From positions 62,001-126,000 of the forward strand of contig JANQKF010000019.1 in NCBI GenBank assembly GCA_028281285.1: DNA of 64,000 nucleotides. The letters are read 5' to 3'. The translations under genes were made by a program, and so were the position numbers. Positions 17,474 to 27,216 of this stretch are shown here, one piece after another. Source of the DNA: Cyclobacteriaceae bacterium (GTDB lineage Bacteria > Bacteroidota > Bacteroidia > Cytophagales > Cyclobacteriaceae). The notes under the pieces are model-generated. The model searched no databases. It worked only from the letters and a program-made list of their open reading frames with translations, and was not told where the DNA came from. The stretch's first letter is position 1, and the number at the start of each line of letters is the position of its first letter.

Positions 17474-19099
17474 ATGAAAAAGTTATTTGTCCTACTTCTT
17501 TTAACAAGTGCAGTTTCCGTTTCGGCACAGGAATGGCCCGAAGCGTTAATTACAAAACCTGAAAAGACGACTTATCGCGAGACATCCTCTTACCAGGATG
17601 TAATGGACTTCATCGCTGAAGTGAAAAAAGGAACAGATAAGGTGGCTCAAATTTCATTGGGCACCAGTCTTGAGGGCAAGGACATTCCGGTATTGGTACT
17701 GGCCAATCCCCGCGTAAGCATCCCGGAAGAGGCCAAGGCCACCGGCAAACCGATCATCTATGTCCAGGGCAATATCCATTCTGGCGAGGTAGAAGGAAAA
17801 GAAGCGGTTCAGATCTTGTTGAGAGAAATCCTACATGGTGACAAAGGGCATTTATTGGATAATCAAATTATTCTATTTGTTCCGATTTATAATACTGATT
17901 CCAATGATAAAATGGAGGAAGGCAGACGGCCCTCGCAGGAAGGCAGTCCGTTCAGAACAGGCATTCGAGCAAATAGTCAAGGATGGGACTTGAACAGAGA
18001 CGGAATCAAAATGGAGTCATTGGAAACTAATGGCCTCATTCAAAACATCATCGTACCCTGGGATCCGGCCTTATTTGTCGACTTACACACCACCAATGGC
18101 ACCTGGCATGGCTATTCACTCACATGGGCACCAAGCTATCATTATGCAGGAGAAAAAGCTCCTTATGATTACACCTGGAATAAAATTTTACCAGAGGTAA
18201 CGCAAAAAGTCGAAGAAAACTATGGGGTGTATCTAGGCCCTTATGGCTATTACTTCACTCGAAGAGAAGGCTGGCCAGCAAAATCGATTTACACCTACAA
18301 TCACCACCCACGTTACCTGGTCAATCAATTTGGATTACGTAATCGCATGGCGATCTTGAGTGAGGCTTTTGCTCATGAACGCCTCTATCAGCGTATCACC
18401 TCCACTCATGCTTTCGTGACTGAAATACTTGAATTCACAAATCAGAATGGGAAAGAAATAATGGCCATAAATACACAAGCCGAAGCCGATGCCATTGCTT
18501 TGGTAGACGAACAAGGTGGAAAAGTTAAAAAAGGTGTGCGCTTTCAAATGACTGCCTTGGACAAGCCCATTGAGAAATACAGAACTTATGATCATAGGGC
18601 GGTCAAAAGAGAGGATGGATCAGTCACCTACTTACGTGCTCCGAATATCATTGAGTTGCCAAATATTGTTAATTACAGTGCCTTTACAGCCACGGTTGAA
18701 AGCACATTACCAAAAGGCTATATCATTCCCGCTGAATTAGAAAATATTGCTAAGCATTTGGAAAAGCATGGAGCCAAGGTGACTAAGCTCACGAAAAACG
18801 TGAGAGTGACAGGCGAAGAATTCACAGTCTCTAAAATCACCAGAGCGAGACGGGCATTTGAAAAACATTATATGGTCACGGTTGACGGAGAGTTTACACC
18901 TGCATCAAACCGATTCAAAAAAGGAGACTTCCTAGTGAATTTGTCTCAACCACTGGTAAATCTAATTTTCTACATGCTCGAACCTCAGTCTGATGATGGA
19001 CTGATTACCTGGAATTTCTTTGATGAATACTTTGAGAAAAATGGTATTGCCGATGGACCAGTGAAATACCCGATTTTCAAGTACTTTGAACTAAAATAG
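17474..19099 (+). CDS. Exported M14 family zinc carboxypeptidase
   Basis: The 541-residue protein has a signal peptide (MKKLFVLLLLTSAVSVSAQ), which fixes the ATG at 17474; an in-frame GTG at 17447 is less likely. The M14 zinc ligands are visible as HSGE (H102, E105) and H205 in DLHTTNGT, with the NRDG segment between. The catalytic domain spans about 35-330, followed by a ~210-residue C-terminal part of unknown fold. Such enzymes trim peptides in the periplasm or outside the cell. A bidirectional terminator follows at 19106. Confidence 0.92.
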   Translation: MKKLFVLLLLTSAVSVSAQEWPEALITKPEKTTYRETSSYQDVMDFIAEVKKGTDKVAQISLGTSLEGKDIPVLVLANPRVSIPEEAKATGKPIIYVQGNIHSGEVEGKEAVQILLREILHGDKGHLLDNQIILFVPIYNTDSNDKMEEGRRPSQEGSPFRTGIRANSQGWDLNRDGIKMESLETNGLIQNIIVPWDPALFVDLHTTNGTWHGYSLTWAPSYHYAGEKAPYDYTWNKILPEVTQKVEENYGVYLGPYGYYFTRREGWPAKSIYTYNHHPRYLVNQFGLRNRMAILSEAFAHERLYQRITSTHAFVTEILEFTNQNGKEIMAINTQAEADAIALVDEQGGKVKKGVRFQMTALDKPIEKYRTYDHRAVKREDGSVTYLRAPNIIELPNIVNYSAFTATVESTLPKGYIIPAELENIAKHLEKHGAKVTKLTKNVRVTGEEFTVSKITRARRAFEKHYMVTVDGEFTPASNRFKKGDFLVNLSQPLVNLIFYMLEPQSDDGLITWNFFDEYFEKNGIADGPVKYPIFKYFELK

Positions 19100-19105
19100 T
19101 GGTAA

Positions 19106-19124
19106 AGAGCCCCAATGGGGCTCT
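19106..19124. terminator. Bidirectional terminator between convergent genes
   Basis: AGAGCCCC (19106-19113) and GGGGCTCT (19117-19124) pair perfectly around AAT. It lies in the 26-bp gap between the stop codons of the M14 peptidase (+) and the NTF2-like gene (-). The flanking T-runs are short in both directions. Confidence 0.75.
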
Positions 19125-19125
19125 C

Positions 19126-19596
19126 CTATTTCATATAAGCTTTATAACGTGGTGCATTTTTTAGAGACTGTACAGCATACACCGGAAAATCCATCTGCTC
19201 AACAATCTTCCCTTTCTCAAACCTGAAATACACCACAAAGGGTAACCTCCCTTTTTCAGTTGTATCGTAACTTGTTCCTTTCAACAAAAGGGAGTTATCA
19301 TTTTCATCCAGCGCCACTGTCAATATCTCGATGTCCGCTTGGCTTTCGCCATGAAACATAGATTCATAAAATGATCTCACGGTTGCCTTGGGAAAAACAT
19401 TGTCCGAGCCCCAAATCGGATCCACATAGTGTATAGAATCTCCATAGTGACCCATCATCGCATCAAGATTTAATTCCTTAATAGATTTGGTAAATGACTT
19501 CGAAAGCTTTTTCAAAGATTGCCCTCGGGCCTGATGGGAAATGAGAATCATACAAATGACCATTCCATAACCCAGTAGTTGTTTACTTTTTATCAT
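19126..19596 (-). CDS. Exported NTF2/SnoaL-like protein
   Basis: A 156-residue protein with an N-terminal signal peptide ending near AAs 24-26 (HQARGQ). The rest has the alpha+beta pattern of the NTF2-like/SnoaL fold: a helix with LNLDAMMGHYGDSIHYVDPIWG, an FYESMF helix, and strands ILTVALDENDNSLLLKGTSYD and FVVYFRFEKGKIVEQMDFPVYA. Most such proteins have no assigned role. It follows the AraC regulator gene (19675-20772) on the same strand with a 78-bp gap. Confidence 0.82.
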   Translation of the reverse strand: MIKSKQLLGYGMVICMILISHQARGQSLKKLSKSFTKSIKELNLDAMMGHYGDSIHYVDPIWGSDNVFPKATVRSFYESMFHGESQADIEILTVALDENDNSLLLKGTSYDTTEKGRLPFVVYFRFEKGKIVEQMDFPVYAVQSLKNAPRYKAYMK

Positions 19597-19674
19597 GAGT
19601 TAGATTTGTTTGTAAGCCTGAACGGTCAAGTTATCAGCATAGCGTTCCTCTGAATGCAAACGAACCAGGTTGAT

Positions 19675-20772
19675 TCAAGAACTGGGTTTTTTTAAGTATT
19701 GAGAAGGTGTAACACCGGTAATTTCCTTAAACGCCTTGTAAAAGGTCGTTTTGGACTTAAACCCTGATTCATGCGCTATCCCCAGGTGGGTCATATGTCG
19801 ATGAGACCCTGCTTCTACACGTCTCTTAAATTCTTCAACTCGAAATCCATTAACAAATCGATAAAAGTTCATGGAAAGCCCCTGGTTTATGCTCTTTGAC
19901 AAGACTTCCTTTCGAACGTTCATATGTTCTGCCAGTAAAGTCAGTGTCAACTCGGAATTCAGGAAGAGCTTCTCCAATTTCATTTTTTCAACAAGTCTCG
20001 ATGTAATCTGTTCTACCTCTTTATCATCTAATCTACTTTCCTCATTTGTTGCCAAATTGGAATTGACACGGAAGATTTCCGGATTGATAATGGCGTAGTA
20101 CGCCAGGATGAAGGTGAGTAAGGAGATAAGAGTCCAGGAATGATTGTAATTAAAGAACCATAATCCCAAATCCAGGTTGAGAACGACATTTAAAAAGTCC
20201 ACAAAAAACAACAGCAGGCAAACCGAGACAAAGGACAAGACTGTTAGCAAGTAATTTATCGGAGGCCTGTACGACAACTCCTGGGTGATCCTGGTTTTGT
20301 AAAAGCTAATTAGCTTGAAACTCAAATAGAGATATACAAAAAACTGCGTGAAGGCAACGAAGCCAAAGATGGTGAAGTAAAGGGAATAAAAACCGGAACC
20401 CGGTTGATCAAACCCTATAGACTGGAAAATGATGTTTGTCGGAAAGAAGATCAAAGCAGGAATGAAATGCTTCCACTCTCCAGGATGACGATCAATCAAA
20501 AGCAGGCGACCGGTATATAGGTAGAGCAAGGGGCCATAAAGAAAGGATACAGTATCCCCGATAAAGCCCATTTTCTTTTGTAGTCCGGCCAAAGTGGAAG
20601 ATGATGTACCCACTCCCGAAAACAGCAAAAATACCAAAGCCAGAATAAACCAGATCAAGAGGCGATTGGCCGGAGATTTCCTTTTCCGACTAGCCATTGC
20701 AAGTATCAGGATCAGCCCCTGGAATGTTCCAAAAAGCATAATCAACTCTTGCCAGTTTCGGGGTAGAGCCAT
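19675..20772 (-). CDS. AraC-type regulator with membrane-embedded N-terminus
   Basis: The 365-residue protein has about seven hydrophobic segments in residues 10-235 and a C-terminal AraC double helix-turn-helix (about 273-362), including HESGFKSKTTFYKAFKEITGVTPSQYL. It has the same architecture as the protein at 9100-10245, but the two differ in sequence. The NTF2-like gene downstream on the same strand is a possible target. Confidence 0.91.
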   Translation of the reverse strand: MALPRNWQELIMLFGTFQGLILILAMASRKRKSPANRLLIWFILALVFLLFSGVGTSSSTLAGLQKKMGFIGDTVSFLYGPLLYLYTGRLLLIDRHPGEWKHFIPALIFFPTNIIFQSIGFDQPGSGFYSLYFTIFGFVAFTQFFVYLYLSFKLISFYKTRITQELSYRPPINYLLTVLSFVSVCLLLFFVDFLNVVLNLDLGLWFFNYNHSWTLISLLTFILAYYAIINPEIFRVNSNLATNEESRLDDKEVEQITSRLVEKMKLEKLFLNSELTLTLLAEHMNVRKEVLSKSINQGLSMNFYRFVNGFRVEEFKRRVEAGSHRHMTHLGIAHESGFKSKTTFYKAFKEITGVTPSQYLKKPSS

Positions 20773-20902
20773 AATACCACATGGTTTGACTTTTTCTTAA
20801 GACGTCTATTTTATCCCGCGTGTTTCAGAGATTTCCTCCCAAAAAAAGTAGAAGCTAAAATACGACTTTTGAGTCTAACTCAGAGAGAGCCGATTGGAGC
20901 AA

Positions 20903-21358
20903 TCAGTCGACTATAATCGACTGGCTATTGTCAAAAGTTTTTATTCGAATCAACGCACGATATGCTAAATCAAGATCGAAGAATTCTTTGAGATCAATGC
21001 TTAATTTATCGCGAATGGCCGCTTCACAAAGATCATGGTTCGCATTGTGAGTAATGATAAGAGTGATTTGAGGAGGGTTGGAAAGGGCAATGGAGGAGTT
21101 CCAGTAAATATCAAAGGAATGTTCCTCACACCCTCCGGAGTATTGAACATCTAGTTCGACAATTCCATTTTGGAGTTGGGTAGCACTTTCGAGTTGAATC
21201 GGATCGCTTTGCAAAACCTGACCTGCCGTTTCACCAATCAGAATATGATAGTTGACTTCACTGTCCTGATTATCTTTGATCGTCTGTTCTGACTTATCGT
21301 CACAGGAAAAAGTCAATAAGGCGCTGACCAGGAGAAGGTAGTATTTAACGTGTTTCAT
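20903..21358 (-). CDS. Hypothetical lipoprotein
   Basis: I start at the ATG at 21356-21358, giving 151 residues with a lipoprotein signal (MKHVKYYLLLVSALLTFSCD, lipid-bearing Cys19); a longer in-frame extension upstream has no signal character. The mature part has two further cysteine-containing segments (GGCEEHSFDIYW and HDLCEAAI) that could form a disulphide. I do not recognise the family. It follows coaX by 79 bp on the same strand and may be the last gene of the amidase-coaX transcript. Confidence 0.78.
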   Translation of the reverse strand: MKHVKYYLLLVSALLTFSCDDKSEQTIKDNQDSEVNYHILIGETAGQVLQSDPIQLESATQLQNGIVELDVQYSGGCEEHSFDIYWNSSIALSNPPQITLIITHNANHDLCEAAIRDKLSIDLKEFFDLDLAYRALIRIKTFDNSQSIIVD

Positions 21359-21437
21359 ATTCAATGAAGTTAAGCTCCTACTTACTATATCACATAAACT
21401 GCCCAAAGGGTTGGAAACCTTTAGCAAGATTATTTAA

Positions 21438-22196
21438 TCATGTATCTGCGATTATTCGAAGCCCGTCCAAGGTTAGATAGCGATTTACCTCATCAAATCG
21501 CTCATGCAATGGATGTAGAATGGAAGAAAGCCCTCCGGTGGCAATCACTTCTACCGGTTTGCCAAATTCGTTTTGTATGCGATCCAGCATTCCCTCAACC
21601 ATACTCACGTAGCCCCAAAGTACACCTGACTGAATCGCATGAGTGGTATTCTTTCCAATTGCCGAATCCGGAAGTTCCAATGGCACTTCAGGTAGCTGAG
21701 CTGTATTACCTACTAAAGCTGCAATCGCTGTTTTTAAACCTGGGGCAATATTAACACCTTCTATTTTTCCATTTTCATTGACGATCGTAAAGGTCAGTGC
21801 GGTACCGAAATCCACGATAATTACATTTCCTTCATGCAGAGTTCGGGCCGCCACCGCGTTTGCTATCAGATCAGTACCTATCTCATGCGGATTACCCGTA
21901 TCAACCGGTAGTCGATCATAGATTTTGGGTCCTACCAACAATGGCTCTTTCTCAAAAAGTGGTCTCGAAAAATTTTCGAGAATATTGTTTAACTGAGGCA
22001 CAACCGAACTGATCACAATCTTGTCGATCATATCCAATCCCAGATTCGACTCAAGAAAATTGAGACGAAGAAACATTTCATATTCAATCTGATTTCGAAT
22101 TGGGAATGTCTCATAACGCCATTCATGAATCCATGATTCTCCATCATGTACCCCAAAAACGATATTGGTATTTCCGGCATCAACGGCTAAAAGCAT
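21438..22196 (-). CDS. coaX: Type III pantothenate kinase
   Basis: The 252-residue ASKHA-fold kinase phosphorylates pantothenate, the first step of coenzyme A synthesis. The family motifs are LLAVDAGNTNIVFGV (phosphate loop with the N-terminal Asp), GTDLIANAVAA, IVDFGTALTF and GVNIAPGLKTA. The length matches the family. Its ATG lies 2 bp after the amidase stop at 22199, so the two are likely one transcript, though no pathway link is obvious. Confidence 0.96.
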   Translation of the reverse strand: MLLAVDAGNTNIVFGVHDGESWIHEWRYETFPIRNQIEYEMFLRLNFLESNLGLDMIDKIVISSVVPQLNNILENFSRPLFEKEPLLVGPKIYDRLPVDTGNPHEIGTDLIANAVAARTLHEGNVIIVDFGTALTFTIVNENGKIEGVNIAPGLKTAIAALVGNTAQLPEVPLELPDSAIGKNTTHAIQSGVLWGYVSMVEGMLDRIQNEFGKPVEVIATGGLSSILHPLHERFDEVNRYLTLDGLRIIADT

Positions 22197-22198
22197 GA

Positions 22199-23923
22199 TC
22201 AGTCTGTTTTGAATTTAGGTGGATGTTGTTCGTCAAACTCGGTGGCTTCCTGGTAGGCTCTGGCTACGCTCAAAATGGTGGATTCATCATATAGATTTCC
22301 CAAAAAAGAAATGCTAGTTGGGCTACCGTTTTCATTGTATCCATTCTTTAACACAACACAGGGATGCCCCGTCAAATTGGTCGTTAGCAACTGTGGCCCA
22401 CCGAAACTTGGCGTTACGATCACATCAAAGTCTTTAAACAACTCATTGATCTTTTGCATCAGAACGTAACGAGCTCGGTTAGCATTGATGTAGTCAACCG
22501 CGGACACAAATCTTGCTTGTCGAAAAGTATTTGGCCAGGCACCTGCACTCTGTCTGACTAGCAAAGTATCCCGGTCTGATCTTGTGAGTGCATCAAATGC
22601 CGCAGAAGCTTCTGCTGTCAAAATCGCTCGCATTCCGGTAAACGGCATCTCTCCGGGCAATTCAACCGGGATCAGGTCAGCACCAAGTTCCTTAAGTACA
22701 TCCAGGACCGCATCATCCGAGATCTTTTGATCGCGCTCCCTATCAAATAATGACTTCACATAGCCCATTCTCAATTTGGAAAGATCAGCTTTGCCCTGAT
22801 AGTTAAACGGGGCGTCCCTAACCGAAAGGTCTTTCCCATCCTCTCCCCGAATCACATCGAACACAAGGGCACAATCAAAGGCAGTTCTTGCCATCGGTCC
22901 GATTTTATCCATGCTCCAACTTAATGCCATGGCCCCTGCTTTACTCACTCGTCCAAAAGTCGGTCTTAAACCCGTAACACCGTTTCTTGTGGATGGTGAG
23001 ACAATTGACCCCAGTGTCTCAGTTCCTAAAGCAAAGGGAACCAGCCCAGCCGCAGTCGAAGCTCCCGAACCTGCAGAAGAACCACTGGAGCCTTGTTCCA
23101 GGTTCCAGGGATTTTTTGTCTTCCCTCCGTACCATACATCACCCATTGCCAAGGCACCTAAGGTCAGTTTTGCCACTAATATCGCTCCGGAATCATCCAA
23201 TTTTTTGATCACCGTGGCCAGTTCATCACCCCGGTTTTGGTCTTTGTAAGGGCCGGCACCCCATGTCGTTTTATAATCCGGAACCGATAGGAGATCCTTC
23301 GCTCCATAGGGTATGCCATGAAGAGGTCCCAAATAAGTTCCTCTCGCCAAGAGGTCATCCGCTTTTCTTGCGGAAGCCAAGGCTCGATCTTCAGTTATTG
23401 TGATCACCGATTGGAGTTCATCTCCATACTTTTTTAGTCGATCAATGAAGAACTGTGTAAGCTCCACTGATGAAATCTTCTTTTCCCGGATGAGAACAGA
23501 AAGCTGCGCTACCGTGTAAAACGCCAATTCTTCCCGATTCGCAGGAAGTTCAACACGATCCGGCAGTCCCCATTTAATCTCTTTTTGGTTGTCCTCAATT
23601 TTCAATCCTTCCACTACAGGATCAAACCAAAGCGCAGGAGGAATCTCATTTCCCATTTCAAACTGGTGCAATTGTTTGATCCCATTCAGACCCCTGTTGA
23701 GCCCCGGTAGCATCATGTCAATTTCCTGTTCGGTGAAGTCCAAGTCCATCAGCTGTTGAGCCATTTGCACATGAGTTCTTTCAATTTTCGAATCCTGGGC
23801 CATCTTAAAGCCCATCGCGAATGCCGAGGCTACCAAAGCGAGCACTACTATCAATCGGAATACAGTTCTTTTTTTCGGAGTCATTGCCATTTTTTTGATT
23901 GATCGAGGGGAATTTTCTAACAT
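22199..23923 (-). CDS. Amidase signature family hydrolase, membrane-anchored or exported
   Basis: From the ATG at 23923 the protein has 574 residues. An N-terminal hydrophobic helix (VFRLIVVLALVASAFAMGFKM) anchors or exports it. The Ser-cisSer-Lys triad is clear: Lys in GIPYGAKDLL, cis-Ser in GSSGSSAGSG, and the nucleophile in GTETLGSIVSPS. About 110 residues precede the catalytic core. It hydrolyses an amide of unknown identity. A second possible start is the ATG at 23890; an in-frame start at 23956 is unlikely because it overlaps the divergent gene. Confidence 0.93.
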   Translation of the reverse strand: MLENSPRSIKKMAMTPKKRTVFRLIVVLALVASAFAMGFKMAQDSKIERTHVQMAQQLMDLDFTEQEIDMMLPGLNRGLNGIKQLHQFEMGNEIPPALWFDPVVEGLKIEDNQKEIKWGLPDRVELPANREELAFYTVAQLSVLIREKKISSVELTQFFIDRLKKYGDELQSVITITEDRALASARKADDLLARGTYLGPLHGIPYGAKDLLSVPDYKTTWGAGPYKDQNRGDELATVIKKLDDSGAILVAKLTLGALAMGDVWYGGKTKNPWNLEQGSSGSSAGSGASTAAGLVPFALGTETLGSIVSPSTRNGVTGLRPTFGRVSKAGAMALSWSMDKIGPMARTAFDCALVFDVIRGEDGKDLSVRDAPFNYQGKADLSKLRMGYVKSLFDRERDQKISDDAVLDVLKELGADLIPVELPGEMPFTGMRAILTAEASAAFDALTRSDRDTLLVRQSAGAWPNTFRQARFVSAVDYINANRARYVLMQKINELFKDFDVIVTPSFGGPQLLTTNLTGHPCVVLKNGYNENGSPTSISFLGNLYDESTILSVARAYQEATEFDEQHPPKFKTD

Positions 23924-23925
23924 TG
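23894..23925 (+). promoter_or_regulatory. Candidate promoter of the 23933-24355 gene
   Basis: TTTG at 23894-23897 and TAACATTG at 23918-23925 are 20 nt apart and fit the TTTG/TAnnTTTG consensus with one mismatch. Transcription would begin almost at the ATG (23933), giving a nearly leaderless mRNA. The divergent amidase start sits within this element. Confidence 0.35.
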
Positions 23926-23932
23926 ATAAGTT

Positions 23933-24355
23933 ATGAATTCTGAAGAGACTCCCCAACCACTATTCCCCAATTGGATGAGGGGATTTCTATTGATAACCAC
24001 AGTTTACAATGTGGCCTGGGGAGCTTTCATCACTTGGTTCCCCCAAAGCTTTTTCGAATGGGTGACACAATCCGAAGAAGCAACTCCGGGAATAATCGTA
24101 TGGCAAGGAAGAGTCGTATTGCTCATGGCAATAGCGTATTTTATGAGTGCTCTTTACCCTAGGAAATTTTGGTATCTAATTGGGATTGGTATACTCACTA
24201 AATTGGTGGGAGGACTTTGGTTTTACTTTAGCATTCTCGAACAAGAAGTAGGCAAAACAGGCTGGTTCCATTTGATTATGAATGATTTGGTATGGTTATT
24301 TCCGTTATCCTTCATCTTTTACAAAGCCTATTCTATCAGAAATCTCATTTCATGA
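23933..24355 (+). CDS. Small four-helix membrane protein of unknown function
   Basis: A 140-residue protein with about four hydrophobic segments (near 16-35, 55-73, 80-98 and 115-133) and an acidic N-terminus. I do not recognise a named family with certainty. Its stop codon overlaps the ATG of the DinB gene (ATGA at 24352-24355), so the two are translated together. The gene is divergent from the amidase gene with only 9 bp between the start codons. Confidence 0.8.
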   Translation: MNSEETPQPLFPNWMRGFLLITTVYNVAWGAFITWFPQSFFEWVTQSEEATPGIIVWQGRVVLLMAIAYFMSALYPRKFWYLIGIGILTKLVGGLWFYFSILEQEVGKTGWFHLIMNDLVWLFPLSFIFYKAYSIRNLIS

Positions 24356-24807
24356 TTTACCACTTTAAACGACTTTATGAATACAATGCCTGGGCCAATG
24401 AGCTTTTCACTAAAGCTTTAAGAAAGTCGGATTTCAAGAACGACAAAATCAGCCTTCTCTTCTCCCACATCGCCACAGCCCAGTTGATTTGGATGGACAG
24501 AATAGACCGCGTCCCGATCAAAATTCCCGGGGTATTTGAGATCTTACCATTTGAAGAAGCCGCTAAATCATTGAAAATAGGCAATCAACTTTGGCTGGAC
24601 TTATTGGACAAACATCCGGATATTTCAACAACGATCAACTACCAGAATACCAAAGGCTTAACCTTTTCCACATCACTTAGCGATATTCTGACTCATGTGG
24701 CCAATCACGGTACGCATCATCGAGGCCAAATTGCCAGCCTGCTCAGGGATGAAGGAATTGCTCCTCCCCCATCTGATTTCATTTTTTATGTCAGGCAGTT
24801 ATCTTAA
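24352..24807 (+). CDS. DinB family protein
   Basis: I start at the ATG at 24352 (151 residues), which opens with YHFKRLYEYNAWANELF, the canonical DinB N-terminus, and overlaps the upstream stop codon by 4 bp. The metal-binding histidines are in LFSHIATAQLIWMDR and THVANHGTHHRGQIASLLR. It lacks a signal peptide, unlike the DinB-like protein at 10319-10807. Members are metal-dependent and may handle thiol adducts, but this one's substrate is unknown. Confidence 0.93.
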   Translation: MIYHFKRLYEYNAWANELFTKALRKSDFKNDKISLLFSHIATAQLIWMDRIDRVPIKIPGVFEILPFEEAAKSLKIGNQLWLDLLDKHPDISTTINYQNTKGLTFSTSLSDILTHVANHGTHHRGQIASLLRDEGIAPPPSDFIFYVRQLS

Positions 24808-24885
24808 GCAAGAGATTCATTCGCTTGTATACAATTTCTGCCAAAAAAAATTGGGCTAAATTGTATTGAAAACAAATATCAAAAC

Positions 24886-25740
24886 ATGAAGGCTCTCATC
24901 TCAACACTATTCCTGATCATTTTTACATTGTCCCCGATAGACCAGTCAGAGAATGGTGGTTCTGAAATATCGGTTTGTCATGGACCTACGGCTCCGGAAG
25001 AATTTGCTATGCTTACTTCCGATCCTGATTTTGTCAATGCCCATGAACGACCAAGATTGGTGACCAACTTTGAAGAAAAAGGCGAAGCCATAAGCTTTAA
25101 AACTTCCGGGGAAGATGGGAAGGCATACCTGATTAAGGCCAAAAACCCTACTGACAATTATCTTTTCGTCATTCACGAATGGTGGGGCCTGAATGACAAC
25201 ATCAGAGAGACTTCTCAAAAACTGGCTGATGATCTAGGTAACGTCAACGTCCTGGCTATCGATCTGTATGATGGAAAAGTAACCGATAAGCCTCAAGAAG
25301 CAGGAGAGTTTATGAGAGCGGTAAAGACAGAGCGGGCTGAAGCTATTATTAAAGGTGCCATGAACTATGCAGGAGGAAACGCCAACATCTATACCATTGG
25401 CTGGTGTTTTGGCGGAGGTTGGTCATTACAAACTGCCTTACTTGTAGGTGATCAGGCTAAAGGAGCAGTGATGTATTATGGAATGCCCGAGAAAGATGTG
25501 AATAGGCTAAAGACATTAAGCGTTGATGTTTTGGGAATTTGGGCAACCGAAAGATGGATCAACGAAGATGTCATTGCTCAATTCGAAAAGGATATGAAGG
25601 AAGCAGGAAAGAAGCTTATTTCTCACACCTATAAGTCGAATCATGCCTTTGCTAATCCCAGCCAACCAAGTTATAATGAGGCTGATGCGAAAGACGCCTA
25701 TGCTAAAACCTTAAGTTTTCTGAAAGAAAGAATGCAGTAG
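24886..25740 (+). CDS. Exported dienelactone hydrolase family protein
   Basis: A 284-residue alpha/beta hydrolase with a signal peptide at about 1-20. The nucleophile elbow GWCFGGGWS carries the cysteine typical of dienelactone hydrolases; IHEWWGLNDNIRETSQKLADD and YKSNHAFANPSQPSYNEADA (histidine) are further signatures. The true substrate of exported members is usually unknown. It stands 78 bp after the DinB gene and converges with the DUF5723 gene with a 3-bp gap. Confidence 0.92.
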   Translation: MKALISTLFLIIFTLSPIDQSENGGSEISVCHGPTAPEEFAMLTSDPDFVNAHERPRLVTNFEEKGEAISFKTSGEDGKAYLIKAKNPTDNYLFVIHEWWGLNDNIRETSQKLADDLGNVNVLAIDLYDGKVTDKPQEAGEFMRAVKTERAEAIIKGAMNYAGGNANIYTIGWCFGGGWSLQTALLVGDQAKGAVMYYGMPEKDVNRLKTLSVDVLGIWATERWINEDVIAQFEKDMKEAGKKLISHTYKSNHAFANPSQPSYNEADAKDAYAKTLSFLKERMQ

Positions 25741-25743
25741 AGT

Positions 25744-27216
25744 CTAAAAAAATATCCACTTTTTCCTTTTATACAGTGGCTTTCGGTATTGAGTAGTGTT
25801 GGCACTACCTCCACCTGTACCAAAGCAGTAAGGCTTTTTGGAGTTTGCTTTTAGCTTGGAGATGTTCAGGCTGAAATAGAAATTTCCGGACGTTGGCTTC
25901 TTACTGAACAAGGAACCAAGACTTTGTGTGCCTATGGTTAATGCACCAATCCGTGCCGCTGCACCCAAATGAAAATCTCCTATTTGATTGATATAAATCG
26001 GAACATAAATTCCTTTAGAACCTTTTTCCCAACGAGGGGTAATGGTAAGATTTGTCAGATGATTCAGACGATAATCTGCAGGGATGAGTCGAGTCATATC
26101 TACCATGGCATTGGCATTTATATAGTAGTAATTGCCAATATTGTAATCATAGTTCACATTAAGTGCAGTTGGAAGTGTTACTGAAAATTGACCATTGATC
26201 GGCTCCAGGTTAGCAATTGTAGCCAGACTATCGGTTATCTCTCGTGCACTGCTCATCTCATCAAATGTGTTGTCCAAATCCACGAAACCCAGGTTGGGCA
26301 ATAGTGAAGTCACTTCAGTTGAGGCCGTACCATAATCATATTTCACAACTCCTAAGTCTGTGATTGAAACACTAAGTTTGAATTCATAGGTGATGTCAGG
26401 ATTCAGCTTTGTGCCTGATTTCTCAGAAGGATCCTGACGAAACGCCACACGTTCAAAAGTGACTCCTAAGTCCAGGGCCGGTTTAAAGCCGACTCCCTTA
26501 GGCAACCTAAAGGATTGATCTCCATCAAATTGTTCAAATTCATCCAGGTTCGCAGAATAGCCGTACATCAAGGCCAAATCCGTAGTTTCTACCTGAGCCG
26601 TTTGTGGATCTATGTTATAATCAAAATCGGTCACGTTTATAAACGCAGCTCCTAAGCTGTTAACTAATTTGGGAGTGACGCCAATCTTCCATCGATTGAA
26701 ACCGTCATCCTTCAAGACGGTGGCATAGGTGAACGCTAATTCATACCATGCCGAAAAGGCCAATTCAACTTTTTGATTCAATACAGTTTGTCCTATGAAT
26801 TCTGGTCTCCCAAATCGATTGAATTGCTGAATAAAATCCGGGCTAATATCATTTCCACTCCCGTGTAACCTTAACGAGGCGTTGAACCCAATGCCTTGGC
26901 CGCGTGGTAAAGCTAGCATCGCAGAAAACCCTCCAATACTCGCATTGGCCTGAATAAATTTCAGATCATCGCTTATAAAGCGTATTAACCCCTGGGCTTC
27001 GGTAGTCTTATCCCTGAAAGCGATGTTGTTGGCAACAAAGAAGTTCGCGTTCAGTAAGTTAAAGTCATATTTATAAGGTGAATCGGCAAGGGATGCCGGC
27101 TGTGTTTTAGCGCCAAGAATTCCTGAATAATCGGAATAGATGTATCCTGCAAAACGCTGTGCACTCAATAAATTGGTAATCAGCAATAAATAAATTAATA
27201 AACCCTTCTGCCTCAT
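25744..27216 (-). CDS. DUF5723 family outer-membrane beta-barrel protein
   Basis: The 490-residue protein starts with a signal peptide (about 1-19, LLITNLLSAQ) and continues with alternating beta-strand segments of an outer-membrane barrel, such as GIGFNASLRLHGSGN, WYELAFTYATVL, GVTPKLVNSLGAAF and YEFKLSVSITDLGVV. The pattern fits DUF5723, a Bacteroidota family with no assigned role. The end is Gly/Ser- and Lys-rich (GTGGGSANTTQYRKP). It stands alone and is divergent from the S41 protease across a 622-bp gap. Confidence 0.85.
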   Translation of the reverse strand: MRQKGLLIYLLLITNLLSAQRFAGYIYSDYSGILGAKTQPASLADSPYKYDFNLLNANFFVANNIAFRDKTTEAQGLIRFISDDLKFIQANASIGGFSAMLALPRGQGIGFNASLRLHGSGNDISPDFIQQFNRFGRPEFIGQTVLNQKVELAFSAWYELAFTYATVLKDDGFNRWKIGVTPKLVNSLGAAFINVTDFDYNIDPQTAQVETTDLALMYGYSANLDEFEQFDGDQSFRLPKGVGFKPALDLGVTFERVAFRQDPSEKSGTKLNPDITYEFKLSVSITDLGVVKYDYGTASTEVTSLLPNLGFVDLDNTFDEMSSAREITDSLATIANLEPINGQFSVTLPTALNVNYDYNIGNYYYINANAMVDMTRLIPADYRLNHLTNLTITPRWEKGSKGIYVPIYINQIGDFHLGAAARIGALTIGTQSLGSLFSKKPTSGNFYFSLNISKLKANSKKPYCFGTGGGSANTTQYRKPLYKRKKWIFF

